A stretch of 64,000 nucleotides of DNA, taken from assembly GCF_003065485.1 (NCBI RefSeq), contig NZ_CP026951.1:744001-808000 (forward strand), written 5' to 3'. The translations under genes and the position numbers were made by a program. Positions 8,926 through 17,900 of the stretch are shown here, in pieces (within the stretch, counting starts at the first letter, position 1; every line of letters begins with the position of its first letter). This DNA is from Salinibacterium hongtaonis (GTDB lineage Bacteria; Actinomycetota; Actinomycetes; Actinomycetales; Microbacteriaceae). The notes beneath the pieces were generated by a model, which worked only from the letters and a program-made list of their open reading frames with translations, searched no databases and was not told where the DNA came from.

Positions 8926-8973
8926 AGTTGATAGGCGTCAACTATATGCCATTAGATGACCATCGTCAACTAT
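8926..8973. promoter_or_regulatory. Operator cluster at the marR-operon promoter
   Basis: AGTTGA-TAGGCG-TCAACT (8926-8943) is a perfect inverted repeat with 6-bp arms. The ten bases CGTCAACTAT occur at 8936-8945 and again at 8964-8973, 28 bp apart, so the half-site also covers the -35 box. A repressor dimer here would block both promoter elements. The MarR protein encoded in the operon is the obvious candidate (inference). Confidence 0.6.
8941..8969 (-). promoter_or_regulatory. Sigma-70-type promoter of the DHA2-marR-DHA2 operon
   Basis: On the minus strand TTGACG (8969-8964) and TATAGT (8946-8941) are separated by exactly 17 bases, an almost consensus housekeeping promoter. The start point would fall near 8934, about 26 bases before the TTG start at 8908. 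Confidence 0.7.
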
Positions 8974-9046
8974 CTGCGGGGAGGGTCGCGCTCGCCGGGG
9001 CTGACCGTGTTCAAGGCAGAGCATGCGCTCCTCTAGAGTTGAAACG

Positions 9047-10495
9047 ATGAGTAATCCTGCGACTTCCGCCAACGACAAGACCCGGTGGGAGGCCTTCGCG
9101 GTATGCGTCGCCGTCGCCGCACTCACGATTCTTGATCTCTCCAAAATCAACGTTGGGTTACCCACGATCGAGCATTCGCTCGGCGGAGGGCCCACGGAGC
9201 TCCAGCTCATCGTCGCCGGGTATGCGCTCGCGTTCGGTCTCGCGCTCGTCCCGGCCGGTCGACTGGGAGACATCTACTCCCGCAAGGTTTTCTTTGTCAT
9301 CGGGTTGAGTGCCTTTGTCGGCAGCAGCATCCTCTGTGCTCTCGCGCCCACGATCGAGGTGCTCGTTGTGGGGCGGATGCTTCAGGGCGTCGCCGCCGGA
9401 ATCCACATGCCCCAAGTACTCGGGCTCATTCAGCAACTGTTCCATGGCAAAGATCGCGGCAAAGCCTTCGGGCTGTTCGGGGCCATCATCGGCCTCTCCA
9501 CGGCATTCGGCCCGACCCTCGGCGGCATACTCATCGGCGTCGGTGGCGAACCGGATGGCTGGAGGCTGCTGTTTTGGATGAACGTTCCGCTCGGCGTGCT
9601 TGCGCTGATCTTTGCCGTCAGGCTTCTGCCGGGGCGTCAGGTGCACGAGAGGGTTCACACAGAACTCGACCTCGTGGGCATTCTCATCCTGGGCGTCGGG
9701 ATCTTCGGCCTCATGCTCCCGTTTGTACTCACGACGGGCAGCCAAGACGATGACCCCGCGCGCTGGCTGTGGCTGATCGTTTTTGCTCTCGCGGCAATCG
9801 CGTTTGTCGTGTGGGAGCGACGCTTTCTCTCGGCGGGCAAGGCTCCGGTCGTCAATTTCGGGCTCTTTCGCCTTGCTTCCTATCGCAACGGCATCCTCAT
9901 CGCGACCTCGTACTTTGCCGCCGCTCCGGCGATCTTCCTGCTCACAACGCTCTACATGCAAACGGGGCTCGGCCTCGCGGCGGTCTATTCGGGAATGGTC
10001 ACCATTCCGTTTGCCCTCGTCTCCGCCGTCACCTCGTGGTACGGCGGCAAACTCGTCAATCAATACGGCCGCAAGCTCGTGCTCATCGGTCTCGTCCTCG
10101 TTTTCGTGGGCTTTGGCCTGTCCATTCCCATAGTGATGCTTGCGCCGCAGGATGCAATTCCGTGGTTGCTTGCGGCGGCTCTGGGCGTTGCCGGGGCCGG
10201 CGGTGGCTTCGTGATCTCACCTAACCAGACGCTGACTCTTACCGACGTGCCCGTCGTGCACGGCGGGGTGGCGGGGTCTGTGGCTCAAGTCGGTCAGCGC
10301 GTGGGAACCGCGATTGGTGTCGCCGCCGCCGTATCGACGTTCTACTCAACCGTTTATCGCGAAGGCGCCACTGCAGACCGACTCGTTGTCTATGGGGACG
10401 CCTTCGCCTTTGGCATCGCTGTGGCGCTGGGCCTGTTGCTGGTGTCGCTCGTTTTCGCGGTATTCGACGCGCGGGAGACTACGCCGAAGCGATAA
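9047..10495 (+). CDS. MFS transporter, DHA2-like exporter
   Basis: A 482-residue transporter with 12 to 14 hydrophobic segments. Motif A reads AGRLGDIYSRK, and motif C-like sequence LSTAFGPTLGGILIGVGG is followed by FWMNVPLGVLALIF. It probably expels a hydrophobic compound; the substrate is unknown. The annotated start ATG 9047 has no ribosome binding site, but TAGAGT (9034-9039) sits about seven bases before it, so a leaderless transcript is possible. An upstream in-frame start at 9023 would lie before that box. The gene is divergent from the marR operon, sharing a 138-bp spacer, and overlaps the end of hisN by 17 bp tail to tail. Confidence 0.85.
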   Translation: MSNPATSANDKTRWEAFAVCVAVAALTILDLSKINVGLPTIEHSLGGGPTELQLIVAGYALAFGLALVPAGRLGDIYSRKVFFVIGLSAFVGSSILCALAPTIEVLVVGRMLQGVAAGIHMPQVLGLIQQLFHGKDRGKAFGLFGAIIGLSTAFGPTLGGILIGVGGEPDGWRLLFWMNVPLGVLALIFAVRLLPGRQVHERVHTELDLVGILILGVGIFGLMLPFVLTTGSQDDDPARWLWLIVFALAAIAFVVWERRFLSAGKAPVVNFGLFRLASYRNGILIATSYFAAAPAIFLLTTLYMQTGLGLAAVYSGMVTIPFALVSAVTSWYGGKLVNQYGRKLVLIGLVLVFVGFGLSIPIVMLAPQDAIPWLLAAALGVAGAGGGFVISPNQTLTLTDVPVVHGGVAGSVAQVGQRVGTAIGVAAAVSTFYSTVYREGATADRLVVYGDAFAFGIAVALGLLLVSLVFAVFDARETTPKR

Positions 10496-11288
10496 TCGCT
10501 AGCGCCGCCTCATGGAGCAGGCCGTTGGTGGCAAGGGCAGAGCCGTGCCACGGTCCCGGTTCGCCGTCAGCAGAGCTGAAGGTGCCGCCAGCCTCCTCCA
10601 CGATGGGCACGAGGGCCGCCATGTCGTAGGGCTGGAGGTCAAACTCGCCCGCAAGGTCGATGAGGCCTTCCGCGAGCATCATGTACGACCACATATCGCC
10701 ATAAGCGCGGGTGCGCCACACTCGGCGTGAAAGCTCGACCAACTGATCGAGCCGACCTGCCTGATCCCACTGCTGGATGCTGTTGTAGCTGATCGAAGCA
10801 TCGGCGAGCGTGGCAACCCGCGAGACTCGAAGAGCGCGGGGTTCTGCACCGTTGTCACTAACCCACGCGCCGCCGCCCACTGCCGCCCACCAGCGCTTGC
10901 CCAGAGCCGGGCTGCTGACGACGCCGAGCACGGGAACGCCATCGATTGCGAGAGAGATGAGGGTGGCCCACACGGGCACCCCGCGAACATAGTTCGAGGT
11001 CCCGTCAATGGGGTCGATGATCCACTGTCTGCTGGACTTGCCCTCGGTGCCGAACTCCTCGCCGAGAATCGAGTCATCGGGCCGCTCGGCCGCGAGAATT
11101 TCACGAATGGCCTGCTCGACAGCCTTATCGGCATCGGACACAGGCGTCATATCCGGCTTCGTCGTGACGACGAGGTCCGAGGCGCGAAAGCGGGATGACG
11201 AGATGGCATCGGCGGCGTCGGCAAGCCTCTGAGCGAGGTCGAGATCGTCGGCGAGGGTCAGGGCGGGTGCGCTCGAAGAACTGGTCAC
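10479..11288 (-). CDS. hisN: Inositol monophosphatase family phosphatase, likely histidinol-phosphatase HisN
   Basis: A 269-residue Mg-dependent phosphatase. The metal-binding motifs are all present: GEEFGTEG (acidic Glu), WIIDPIDGTSNYVRG (Asp-Pro-Ile-Asp-Gly-Thr) and the C-terminal LQPYDMAALVPIVEEAGG. Residues around the substrate pocket resemble actinobacterial HisN, which removes phosphate from L-histidinol phosphate, but inositol or other sugar phosphates cannot be excluded from sequence alone. The gene is third in the apparent aroA-rsgA-hisN operon, 32 bp after rsgA. This grouping is common in actinobacteria and supports the HisN reading. Confidence 0.82.
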   Translation of the reverse strand: MTSSSSAPALTLADDLDLAQRLADAADAISSSRFRASDLVVTTKPDMTPVSDADKAVEQAIREILAAERPDDSILGEEFGTEGKSSRQWIIDPIDGTSNYVRGVPVWATLISLAIDGVPVLGVVSSPALGKRWWAAVGGGAWVSDNGAEPRALRVSRVATLADASISYNSIQQWDQAGRLDQLVELSRRVWRTRAYGDMWSYMMLAEGLIDLAGEFDLQPYDMAALVPIVEEAGGTFSSADGEPGPWHGSALATNGLLHEAALAIIASA

Positions 11289-11320
11289 CCGTCAAGGCTA
11301 GCGCTCCCGTGCAGGCCGGG

Positions 11321-12340
11321 TCAGCGTAGGGCAGCCATCATCCGCTGAAACGAGTCGAGCCTCAGCCGGCCCACGTCGCCCAGTTCGCCGGCCTCCACCC
11401 GCTCGATGAGTTCGCACTCGATCGACCCCGGCAGATGCGTGCATCCGCGCGGGCATTCCGCCGCAATGTCTTCGAGGTCGGGAAAGGAGCGGAGCACGTT
11501 ATCGATGTTGACGTGCCCGAGGCCAAATGAGCGCACGCCGGGGGTATCGATAATCCAGCCATCGGCGACCCGGTAGGAGATTGTTGACGACGAGGTGTGG
11601 CGGCCTCGACCCGTGACCTCGTTCACATGGCCCGTTGCCCGATTCGCATCGGGAACGAGCGCGTTGACGAGCGTTGATTTGCCCACGCCGGAGTGGCCGA
11701 CGGCCACGGTGGAATGCCCGGTCAGCACGGCGTTTAGCTCGGCGATAGGCGGGTCGTCGCTGCTGCTCGTGATGATCTCAAGATCGAGCCCTGCGAAGTC
11801 CTTGAGAAAGTCGGCAGGGTCGGCCAGGTCTGTTTTGGTGATGCAGAGAATAGGGGTGATTCCGGCGTCGAACGCCGCGACCAGATAACGATGCACGAGC
11901 CTGGTGCGCGGCTCGGGGTTCGCCGCTGCCACAACGATGAGCATCTGGTCGGCATTCGCCACGATGATGCGCTCGACCTCGTCGGTGTCGTCAGCGCTTC
12001 GCCGCAGCACCGTCTCGCGTTCACGGATTCGCACGATGCGGGCAAGAGAGCCCTCGTCTCCTGTGGTGTCGCCGACGATGTCGACCCTGTCGCCCGTCAC
12101 GATGGATTGCCGACGAAGCTCGCGCGCTCTGGCAGCAGTTACGGGGTGCTCGTTGGGGCCGTCCTCGTCGACCAGCACCGAGTACCTACCCCGGTCGACC
12201 GTCAGCACTCTGGCAATGACGGCGTCCTCATGCTGCGGGCGCGTCTTGGTGCGGGGCTTATTGCCCTTGGGGTTGGGCCTCGATTTCGCCTCGTAGTCGG
12301 CGTACGGGTCGTCGTCGTCCGTGTCGTTGATCCAGCTCAC
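11321..12340 (-). CDS. rsgA: Ribosome small-subunit-dependent GTPase RsgA
   Basis: A 339-residue circularly permuted GTPase that helps mature the 30S subunit. After an acidic, low-complexity start (DTDDDDPYADYE) comes an OB-like domain (YSVLVDEDG). The GTPase motifs then appear in permuted order: ITKTDLADP (G4) precedes VGHSGVGKSTLVNALV (P-loop) and IDTPGVRSFG (G3). The C-terminal zinc knuckle is ECPRGCTHLPGSIECEL. GTG 12340 begins 18 bp after the aroA stop codon, so it is cotranscribed with aroA. Confidence 0.94.
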   Translation of the reverse strand: MSWINDTDDDDPYADYEAKSRPNPKGNKPRTKTRPQHEDAVIARVLTVDRGRYSVLVDEDGPNEHPVTAARARELRRQSIVTGDRVDIVGDTTGDEGSLARIVRIRERETVLRRSADDTDEVERIIVANADQMLIVVAAANPEPRTRLVHRYLVAAFDAGITPILCITKTDLADPADFLKDFAGLDLEIITSSSDDPPIAELNAVLTGHSTVAVGHSGVGKSTLVNALVPDANRATGHVNEVTGRGRHTSSSTISYRVADGWIIDTPGVRSFGLGHVNIDNVLRSFPDLEDIAAECPRGCTHLPGSIECELIERVEAGELGDVGRLRLDSFQRMMAALR

Positions 12341-12358
12341 ACTGTGCCGCGCATTCGT

Positions 12359-13759
12359 TTACAGCAGCCCGGATGGTGTCGTGGGGGCGCCACGACCAAG
12401 CAGCGGACCGGTCCACAGGTCAGCGAACTGCGGGAGAGTCTTGCTCGTCGTGCGGATGTCGTCGATCTCTACCCCCTCCACCGCGAGGCCGATGATGGCT
12501 CCCGCGGTTGCCATCCGATGATCTTCGTAGGTGCGCCACGGCCCGCCGCTGAGCTGCTGCGGGGTGATCTCAAGGCCGTCTTCCAGCTCAGCGACAGAGC
12601 CGCCGAGACCGTTGATTTCTGTAGCAAGCGCCGCAAGGCGATCGGTCTCATGGCCACGGAGGTGCCCGATTCCGGTTATTCGGCTCGGACTATCTGCCAG
12701 CGCCGCCAGGGCGACGATCGCGGGGGCAAGTTCACCGCCCTCGCTCAGATCGAGGTCGATTCCGGCCACGGAACGCCCGCCGACGATGCCGGCGCCACCG
12801 TCCACCGTGAGTGCTCCGTCAACGGACGTTACCGTTGCGCCGAAAAGCGGAAGGATGCGCGCCAGGTGGGCCCCGACCTGAGTGGTCTCGGTCGGCCACC
12901 CCTCGATCGTGACGGTCCCGCCCGCGACGAGCGCCGCAACGAGAAACGGGGCCGCGTTGGAGAGGTCTGGTTCGATGTCAACGTCGAGTGCGGCGATCGG
13001 GCCGGGGGCCACGATCCACTCGCCCGCAGCGGGGGAGTGCACGGATACTCCGCGCGCCCTCAGAGTTTCGATGGTCATCTCAATGTGCGGCATGCTCGGC
13101 AGATGCTTGCCGACATGGCGCAGATGCAGTCCACGCGCAAACCGTGGTGCTGCGAGAAGCAGCCCAGAGACGAACTGGCTTGACGCTGACGCATCGATCT
13201 CGAGATCGCCACCTTCGACAGTCCCCATTGCGTAGAGGCTGAACGGAAGCGTGCCGCGGCCATCGTCGCTTACGTCGACGCCGAGGGCGCGGAGGGCGTC
13301 GATCGTCGTGCGCATGGGGCGGCGGCGAGCCGAGGCGTCGCCGTCGAAGGCGACGGGGCCGACCGCGAGAGCGGCCACCGGCGGGAGAAAACGCATAACA
13401 GTGCCCGCGAGCCCGCAGTCGATCGAGGTGCTCCCGGTCAGCTCGCCCGGTGTGATGAGCAGATCAGGGCCGAACGGGCCATCGCCCGTCTCCTCGATGG
13501 ATACCCCGAGGGAGCGCAGCGCCTCGACCATGAGGTTGCTGTCGCGCGAGTGCAGGGGGCTCCGGAGTGTGGAGGGTCCGTCGGCCAGAGCCGCGAGAAC
13601 AAGCTCGCGATTGGTCAGAGATTTTGACCCCGGCAGCGACAGCCCGGCCGAGAGCGGCCCATTCGCGGTGGGAGCGACCCACCGGCCCGTTTCGGGCTCG
13701 ACGAGGGATTCGCCCTGGTACGGGTCAAAGTCGGGGTTGGAATATTTGGAGATCAGCAT
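12359..13759 (-). CDS. aroA: 3-phosphoshikimate 1-carboxyvinyltransferase (EPSP synthase)
   Basis: A 466-residue enzyme of the shikimate pathway that joins phosphoenolpyruvate to shikimate-3-phosphate. Substrate-binding motifs are visible in order: [62 protein letters not shown] and, near the end, [12 protein letters not shown]. The N-terminal 30 residues precede the first conserved lysine, normal for actinobacterial forms. It heads an operon with rsgA and hisN. Its 5' end is divergent from sigH, and a possible SigH promoter pointing the other way lies within its first codons (13739-13763). Confidence 0.96.
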   Translation of the reverse strand: MLISKYSNPDFDPYQGESLVEPETGRWVAPTANGPLSAGLSLPGSKSLTNRELVLAALADGPSTLRSPLHSRDSNLMVEALRSLGVSIEETGDGPFGPDLLITPGELTGSTSIDCGLAGTVMRFLPPVAALAVGPVAFDGDASARRRPMRTTIDALRALGVDVSDDGRGTLPFSLYAMGTVEGGDLEIDASASSQFVSGLLLAAPRFARGLHLRHVGKHLPSMPHIEMTIETLRARGVSVHSPAAGEWIVAPGPIAALDVDIEPDLSNAAPFLVAALVAGGTVTIEGWPTETTQVGAHLARILPLFGATVTSVDGALTVDGGAGIVGGRSVAGIDLDLSEGGELAPAIVALAALADSPSRITGIGHLRGHETDRLAALATEINGLGGSVAELEDGLEITPQQLSGGPWRTYEDHRMATAGAIIGLAVEGVEIDDIRTTSKTLPQFADLWTGPLLGRGAPTTPSGLL

Positions 13760-13763
13760 TGTT
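13739..13763 (+). promoter_or_regulatory. Possible SigH/SigR-type promoter upstream of sigH
   Basis: GGAAT (13739-13743) and GTT (13761-13763) are separated by 17 bases, close to the known SigR/SigH pattern GGAAT-N18-GTT. It lies inside the first codons of aroA in the opposite direction and about 100 bp before sigH. Autoregulation of such sigma factors is usual in the family. The match is short and could be chance. Confidence 0.35.
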
Positions 13764-13871
13764 CATAAGAGTATCGGCAGTTGCCATCAGGAGGCAGGAG
13801 ACGGCGTGACCCTTATCGTTGAGCGAACGCTCGCCCCGTCCCCAGGCAGGCGAGAACTAAGCTTGTCGTTG

Positions 13872-14552
13872 ATGGCTGACGCAACTCCGGGCACCCCCCA
13901 CGACGACACTGACCTCTTTGGTTCGGCTGCAGAAGACGGTGTCCTCGATGATGCCGTCGCGCCGAACCTGACCTCTACAGAACTCCGGGATCTGTTCGAA
14001 GAACAGGCCATGCCGTTCATGGATCAGCTATATGCCGCGGCGATGCGCATGACGCGCAACCCCTCGGATGCCGCGGACCTCGTGCAGGAGACCTTCGTCA
14101 AGGCGTTTGCGGCGTTCGCGCGATTCGAGCAAGGGTCCAATCTCAAGGCGTGGCTCTACCGCATCCTCACGAATACTTACATCAACACCTATCGCAAGAA
14201 GCAACGAGAGCCCTACCAGGGCACGATTGATGATCTCGAGGACTGGCAGCTCGGGGGAGCCGAATCGACGACGTCGATGTCGTCGCGCTCCGCCGAGGCT
14301 GAGGCCATCGATCACCTGCCCGACAGCGCAGTGAAGGATGCCCTTCAGGCGATCCCCGAAGATTTTCGGCTTGCGGTGTATCTCGCCGACGTCGAGGGCT
14401 TTGCCTACCAAGAGATCGCCGACATTATGAAGACACCCGTCGGCACAGTGATGAGCCGACTCCACCGCGGACGCCGCCTTCTTCGGGGGCTACTCGCGGA
14501 CTACGCGACCGACCGCGGAATTGATTCCGCCACCACCAGGAGCACGAAATGA
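13872..14552 (+). CDS. sigH: ECF RNA polymerase sigma factor SigH/SigR (redox/heat stress)
   Basis: A 226-residue ECF sigma factor. Region 2 reads [23 protein letters not shown] followed by [25 protein letters not shown]. Region 4 reads [20 protein letters not shown] then [15 protein letters not shown]. The C-terminal DYATDRGI tail is typical of the SigR/SigH group. The frame is open far upstream through aroA, but ATG 13872 gives the family length and an acidic start. Its stop overlaps the anti-sigma gene rsrA by four bases, so both are made together. In relatives, oxidation of the zinc anti-sigma factor releases SigH, which then turns on thioredoxin, mycothiol and protease genes. Confidence 0.93.
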   Translation: MADATPGTPHDDTDLFGSAAEDGVLDDAVAPNLTSTELRDLFEEQAMPFMDQLYAAAMRMTRNPSDAADLVQETFVKAFAAFARFEQGSNLKAWLYRILTNTYINTYRKKQREPYQGTIDDLEDWQLGGAESTTSMSSRSAEAEAIDHLPDSAVKDALQAIPEDFRLAVYLADVEGFAYQEIADIMKTPVGTVMSRLHRGRRLLRGLLADYATDRGIDSATTRSTK

Positions 14553-14791
14553 CCGACTGCGGATGTGAGAAAGCAAAGGCAGAACTCGAGGAGTACCTCC
14601 ACAACGAGCTCAAGGCCGACGACGCAGCCGACATCTGCGACCACATTGCCAATTGCCCCGACTGCGCCAACGAAGCGCACATCGGTGAGGTGTTGACGAT
14701 CGCAGTGCAGCGAGCCTGCCGGGAGACCGCGCCAGAAGATCTGCGGGCACAGGTTCTGTTGAGCATTCGCGAGATCCAGTCCAGCCACTAG
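14549..14791 (+). CDS. rsrA: Zinc-binding, mycothiol-system anti-sigma factor RsrA
   Basis: An 80-residue ZAS-type anti-sigma factor. The conserved redox switch H-x3-C-x2-C is HIANCPDC (about residues 32-39), with further Cys at positions 4 and 6 (DCGCEK) and Cys 30. The zinc-bound reduced form would hold SigH; disulfide stress would release it. ATG 14549 overlaps the sigH stop (ATGA), indicating translational coupling. A strong terminator follows within about 65 bp. Confidence 0.93.
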   Translation: MTDCGCEKAKAELEEYLHNELKADDAADICDHIANCPDCANEAHIGEVLTIAVQRACRETAPEDLRAQVLLSIREIQSSH

Positions 14792-14854
14792 GCCCGCCAT
14801 CGCGGCAGGTGCACGGCACCGCCGCGAGTTCTTGGTGAACGACACCGTCTTCTG

Positions 14855-14902
14855 AACGAAACAGGGGCGGGCATCCAATCGGATGCCCGCCCCTGTTTCG
14901 TT
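14855..14902. terminator. Bidirectional terminator between rsrA and kgd
   Basis: A perfect 22-bp inverted repeat (14855-14876 with 14881-14902) has a 4-base loop (AATC). The GC-rich inner stem is flanked by an AACGAAAC/GTTTCGTT outer stem that supplies a T-rich run on both strands. It separates the converging sigH-rsrA and kgd genes. Confidence 0.88.
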
Positions 14903-14911
14903 GATCTGGTT

Positions 14912-17900
14912 CTAGACGTCCAGAGCCTTCTCGATGAGCTGAGCCTGCTCCTGCGCGCTGCGCTTAGTCGAGCCCGTCGCCGGTGAGGCGGATGCGGGAC
15001 GCGACGAAACCTTGAGCTCGCGGTTGGGCAGGTTGCGCAGCAGTTCCATGCAGATGAACGGCCAGGCTCCCTGGTTCTCAGGCTCTTCCTGAGCCCACAG
15101 CAGATCGGCATTCGGGTACTGCGAGAGCACAGCCGAAAGCTCGCGGAGGGGGAGCGGGTAGTACTGCTCCACCCGAACGAGCGCCACATCGGTCTGGCCG
15201 CGCTTGTCGAGCTCGTTCCGGAGGTCGTAGTGCAGCTTGCCGGCGTGGAGAACGACGCGCTTGATCGCGCCCTTATCGACGACAGTGGCGTCATCGATGA
15301 CGGGCTCGAACTTGCCGTTCGTGAAGTCCGCGACGTCGCTCGTGGCACCGCGCAGGCGAAGCATCGCCTTCGGGGTGAAGACCACGAGAGGGCGACGCGG
15401 ACGGGCGTATGCCTGGCGGCGCAGCAGGTGGAAGTACGACGCGGGGGTCGATGGCCTGGCAACCGTCATGTTGTTCTCGGCACACAGCTGCAAGAAACGC
15501 TCGATGCGGGCCGACGAGTGGTCGGGTCCCTGGCCTTCGTAACCGTGCGGCAGCAGAAGAACAACGCTCGAACGCTGACCCCACTTTTGCTCGGCCGACG
15601 AGATGAACTCGTCGATGACCGTCTGAGCGCCGTTAGCGAAGTCGCCGAACTGCGCCTCCCACAGCACGAGGGCATCGGCACGCTCGACGGAGTACCCGTA
15701 TTCGAAGCCCATCGTCGCGTACTCGCTCAGCAGCGAGTCATAGATCCAGAAACGGGCCTGGTTGTCGCTGAGGTTGAGCAGTGGCAGCCATTCCTGGCCG
15801 TTCTGGCGGTCGTGGAGAACAGCGTGGCGCTGAACGAACGTGCCGCGGCGCGCATCCTGGCCGGCGAACCGGACGGGTGTGCCCTCCATAAGCAGCGAAC
15901 CGAGGGCGAGCAGCTCACCGAATCCCCAGTCGACCAGGCCGTTGCGGCTCATGTCGACGCGCTTCTTGAGCAGTGCCTGAAGCTTGGGGTGCACCGTGAA
16001 GCCGGCGGGCGGGTTGCCGTGAGCATCCCCGATCGCGGTGATCACGGACTCGGCGACGGCCGTGGTCTCGGGCTCGCCAGCGCTGTCGTCCTGCTGGGAT
16101 TCTGGCCGCTCGAGGTCGGTCATCGCCCCGGCATCCTGGGTAACGACAGGGATCGAGTGCGTCTGCGCGGCATGCGTTTCGGCGAATGCGCGCTCGAGTC
16201 GATCCTGGAAGTCGGCCTGGGCAGCCGCATACTCCTCTTCGGTGATGTCGCCACGACCGACGAGAGCCTCGCCATACAGCGTGCGAACGCTGCGCTTAGC
16301 CTCGATGAGGTTGTACATGAGCGGCTGAGTCATCGAGGGGTCGTCGCCCTCGTTGTGGCCACGGCGGCGGTAGCAGACGAGGTCGACAACGACGTCCTTG
16401 TGGAACTTCTGACGGAACTCAAGCGCCAGCTGGGCCACGCGTACAACGGCCTCGGGGTCGTCTCCATTGACATGGAAGATCGGAGCCTGGATGGTCTTGG
16501 CGACATCCGTCGAGTAGACCGACGTGCGGCCCTCGCCGGGAGGCGTCGTGAAACCGACCTGGTTGTTCACAACCACGTGGATGGTGCCGCCCGTGCGGTA
16601 GCCGCGAAGCTGCGACATCTGCAACACCTCGACCACGATGCCCTGGCCAGCCATGGCCGCGTCACCGTGCATCATGATCGGCACAACCTGGAACGTGCCG
16701 ATCGGCTTGCGATCCTGCTTCGCGCGAACGATGCCCTCAAGCACGCCGTCGACAGCCTCAAGGTGCGACGGGTTCGCCGCGAGGTATACGGGGATCTGCT
16801 CGCCGCCGAGGGCGGTGAAGGTGCCCTCGGTGCCGAGGTGGTACTTCACATCTCCCGAGCCCTGAACCGTGCGGGGATCCTGGGTTCCCTCGAATTCACG
16901 GAACACCTGGCCATACGTCTTGCCTGCGATGTTCGTAAGAACATTGAGGCGGCCGCGGTGGGCCATGCCGATGGCAACCTCTTCGAGGCCCTCTTCTGCC
17001 GCACGCTGCAGGACAGCGTCCAGAAGGGCGATGACGGATTCGCCACCCTCAAGGCTGAAGCGCTTCTGGCCGACATATTTGGTCTGCAGGAACGTCTCGA
17101 ATGCCTCAGCCTCGTTGAGCTTGGCGAGGATGCGCATCTGCTCGTTGTGCGTCGGCTTCTGGTAGGGCAGCTCTAGGCGATCCTGGAACCACTTGCGCTC
17201 TTCTGGGTTCTGGATGTGCATGTACTCGACGCCGATCTTGCGGGCGTAGGCATCGCGAAGAATTCCCAGAATGTCGCGGAGCTTGGCAACGCGAGTGCCG
17301 GCGAGGCCACCCGTGACGAACTCGCGGTCCAGGTCCCAGAAGCTGAGACCGTGGCTCGCGATGTCGAGGTCAGGGTGCAAACGCTGCACGTACTCGAGCG
17401 GGTCGACATCGGCCATGAGGTGACCGCGAACGCGGAACGCGTTGATGAGCTCCTGCACGCGTGCTGACTTGTCGACGTCGCTTGCGGCGTTGATGTGAAC
17501 GTCGGTTCCCCAGTGAATCGGCTCGTAGGGGATGCGCAGGTCGGCGAAGATCTCCGAGTAGAAGTCGTGCTTGCCGATTAGGCGCTCGTGGATGAGCTTG
17601 AGGAACTCGCCAGAACCGGCGCCCTGGATGACGCGGTGGTCATAGGTCGAGGTCAGCGTGATCGTCTTGCCAATACCGAGATCCGCGAGGGTTTCGGTCG
17701 ACATGCCCTGGAACTCTGCCGGGTATTCGAGCGCTCCGGCGCCGATGATGCATCCGGCGCCCTTCATGAGGCGCGGCACGGAGTGCACCGTGCCGATTCC
17801 ACCAGGGTTGGTGAGGGAGATCGTGTTGTTCTGGTAGTCGACCATCGTGAGCTTGTTCTCACGACCGCGCTTGACGACGTCTTCGTAGGCCGCGAGGAAC

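Noticed and set aside
13251-13871. N-terminal extension of SigH to 433 residues
   Set aside because: It is antisense to aroA and has no sigma-factor similarity. The family length is reached from ATG 13872.
15230-17176. 648-residue open frame on the plus strand across kgd
   Set aside because: It is fully antisense to the well-supported kgd gene. High-GC codon bias produces such long shadow frames; the translated sequence has no domain pattern.
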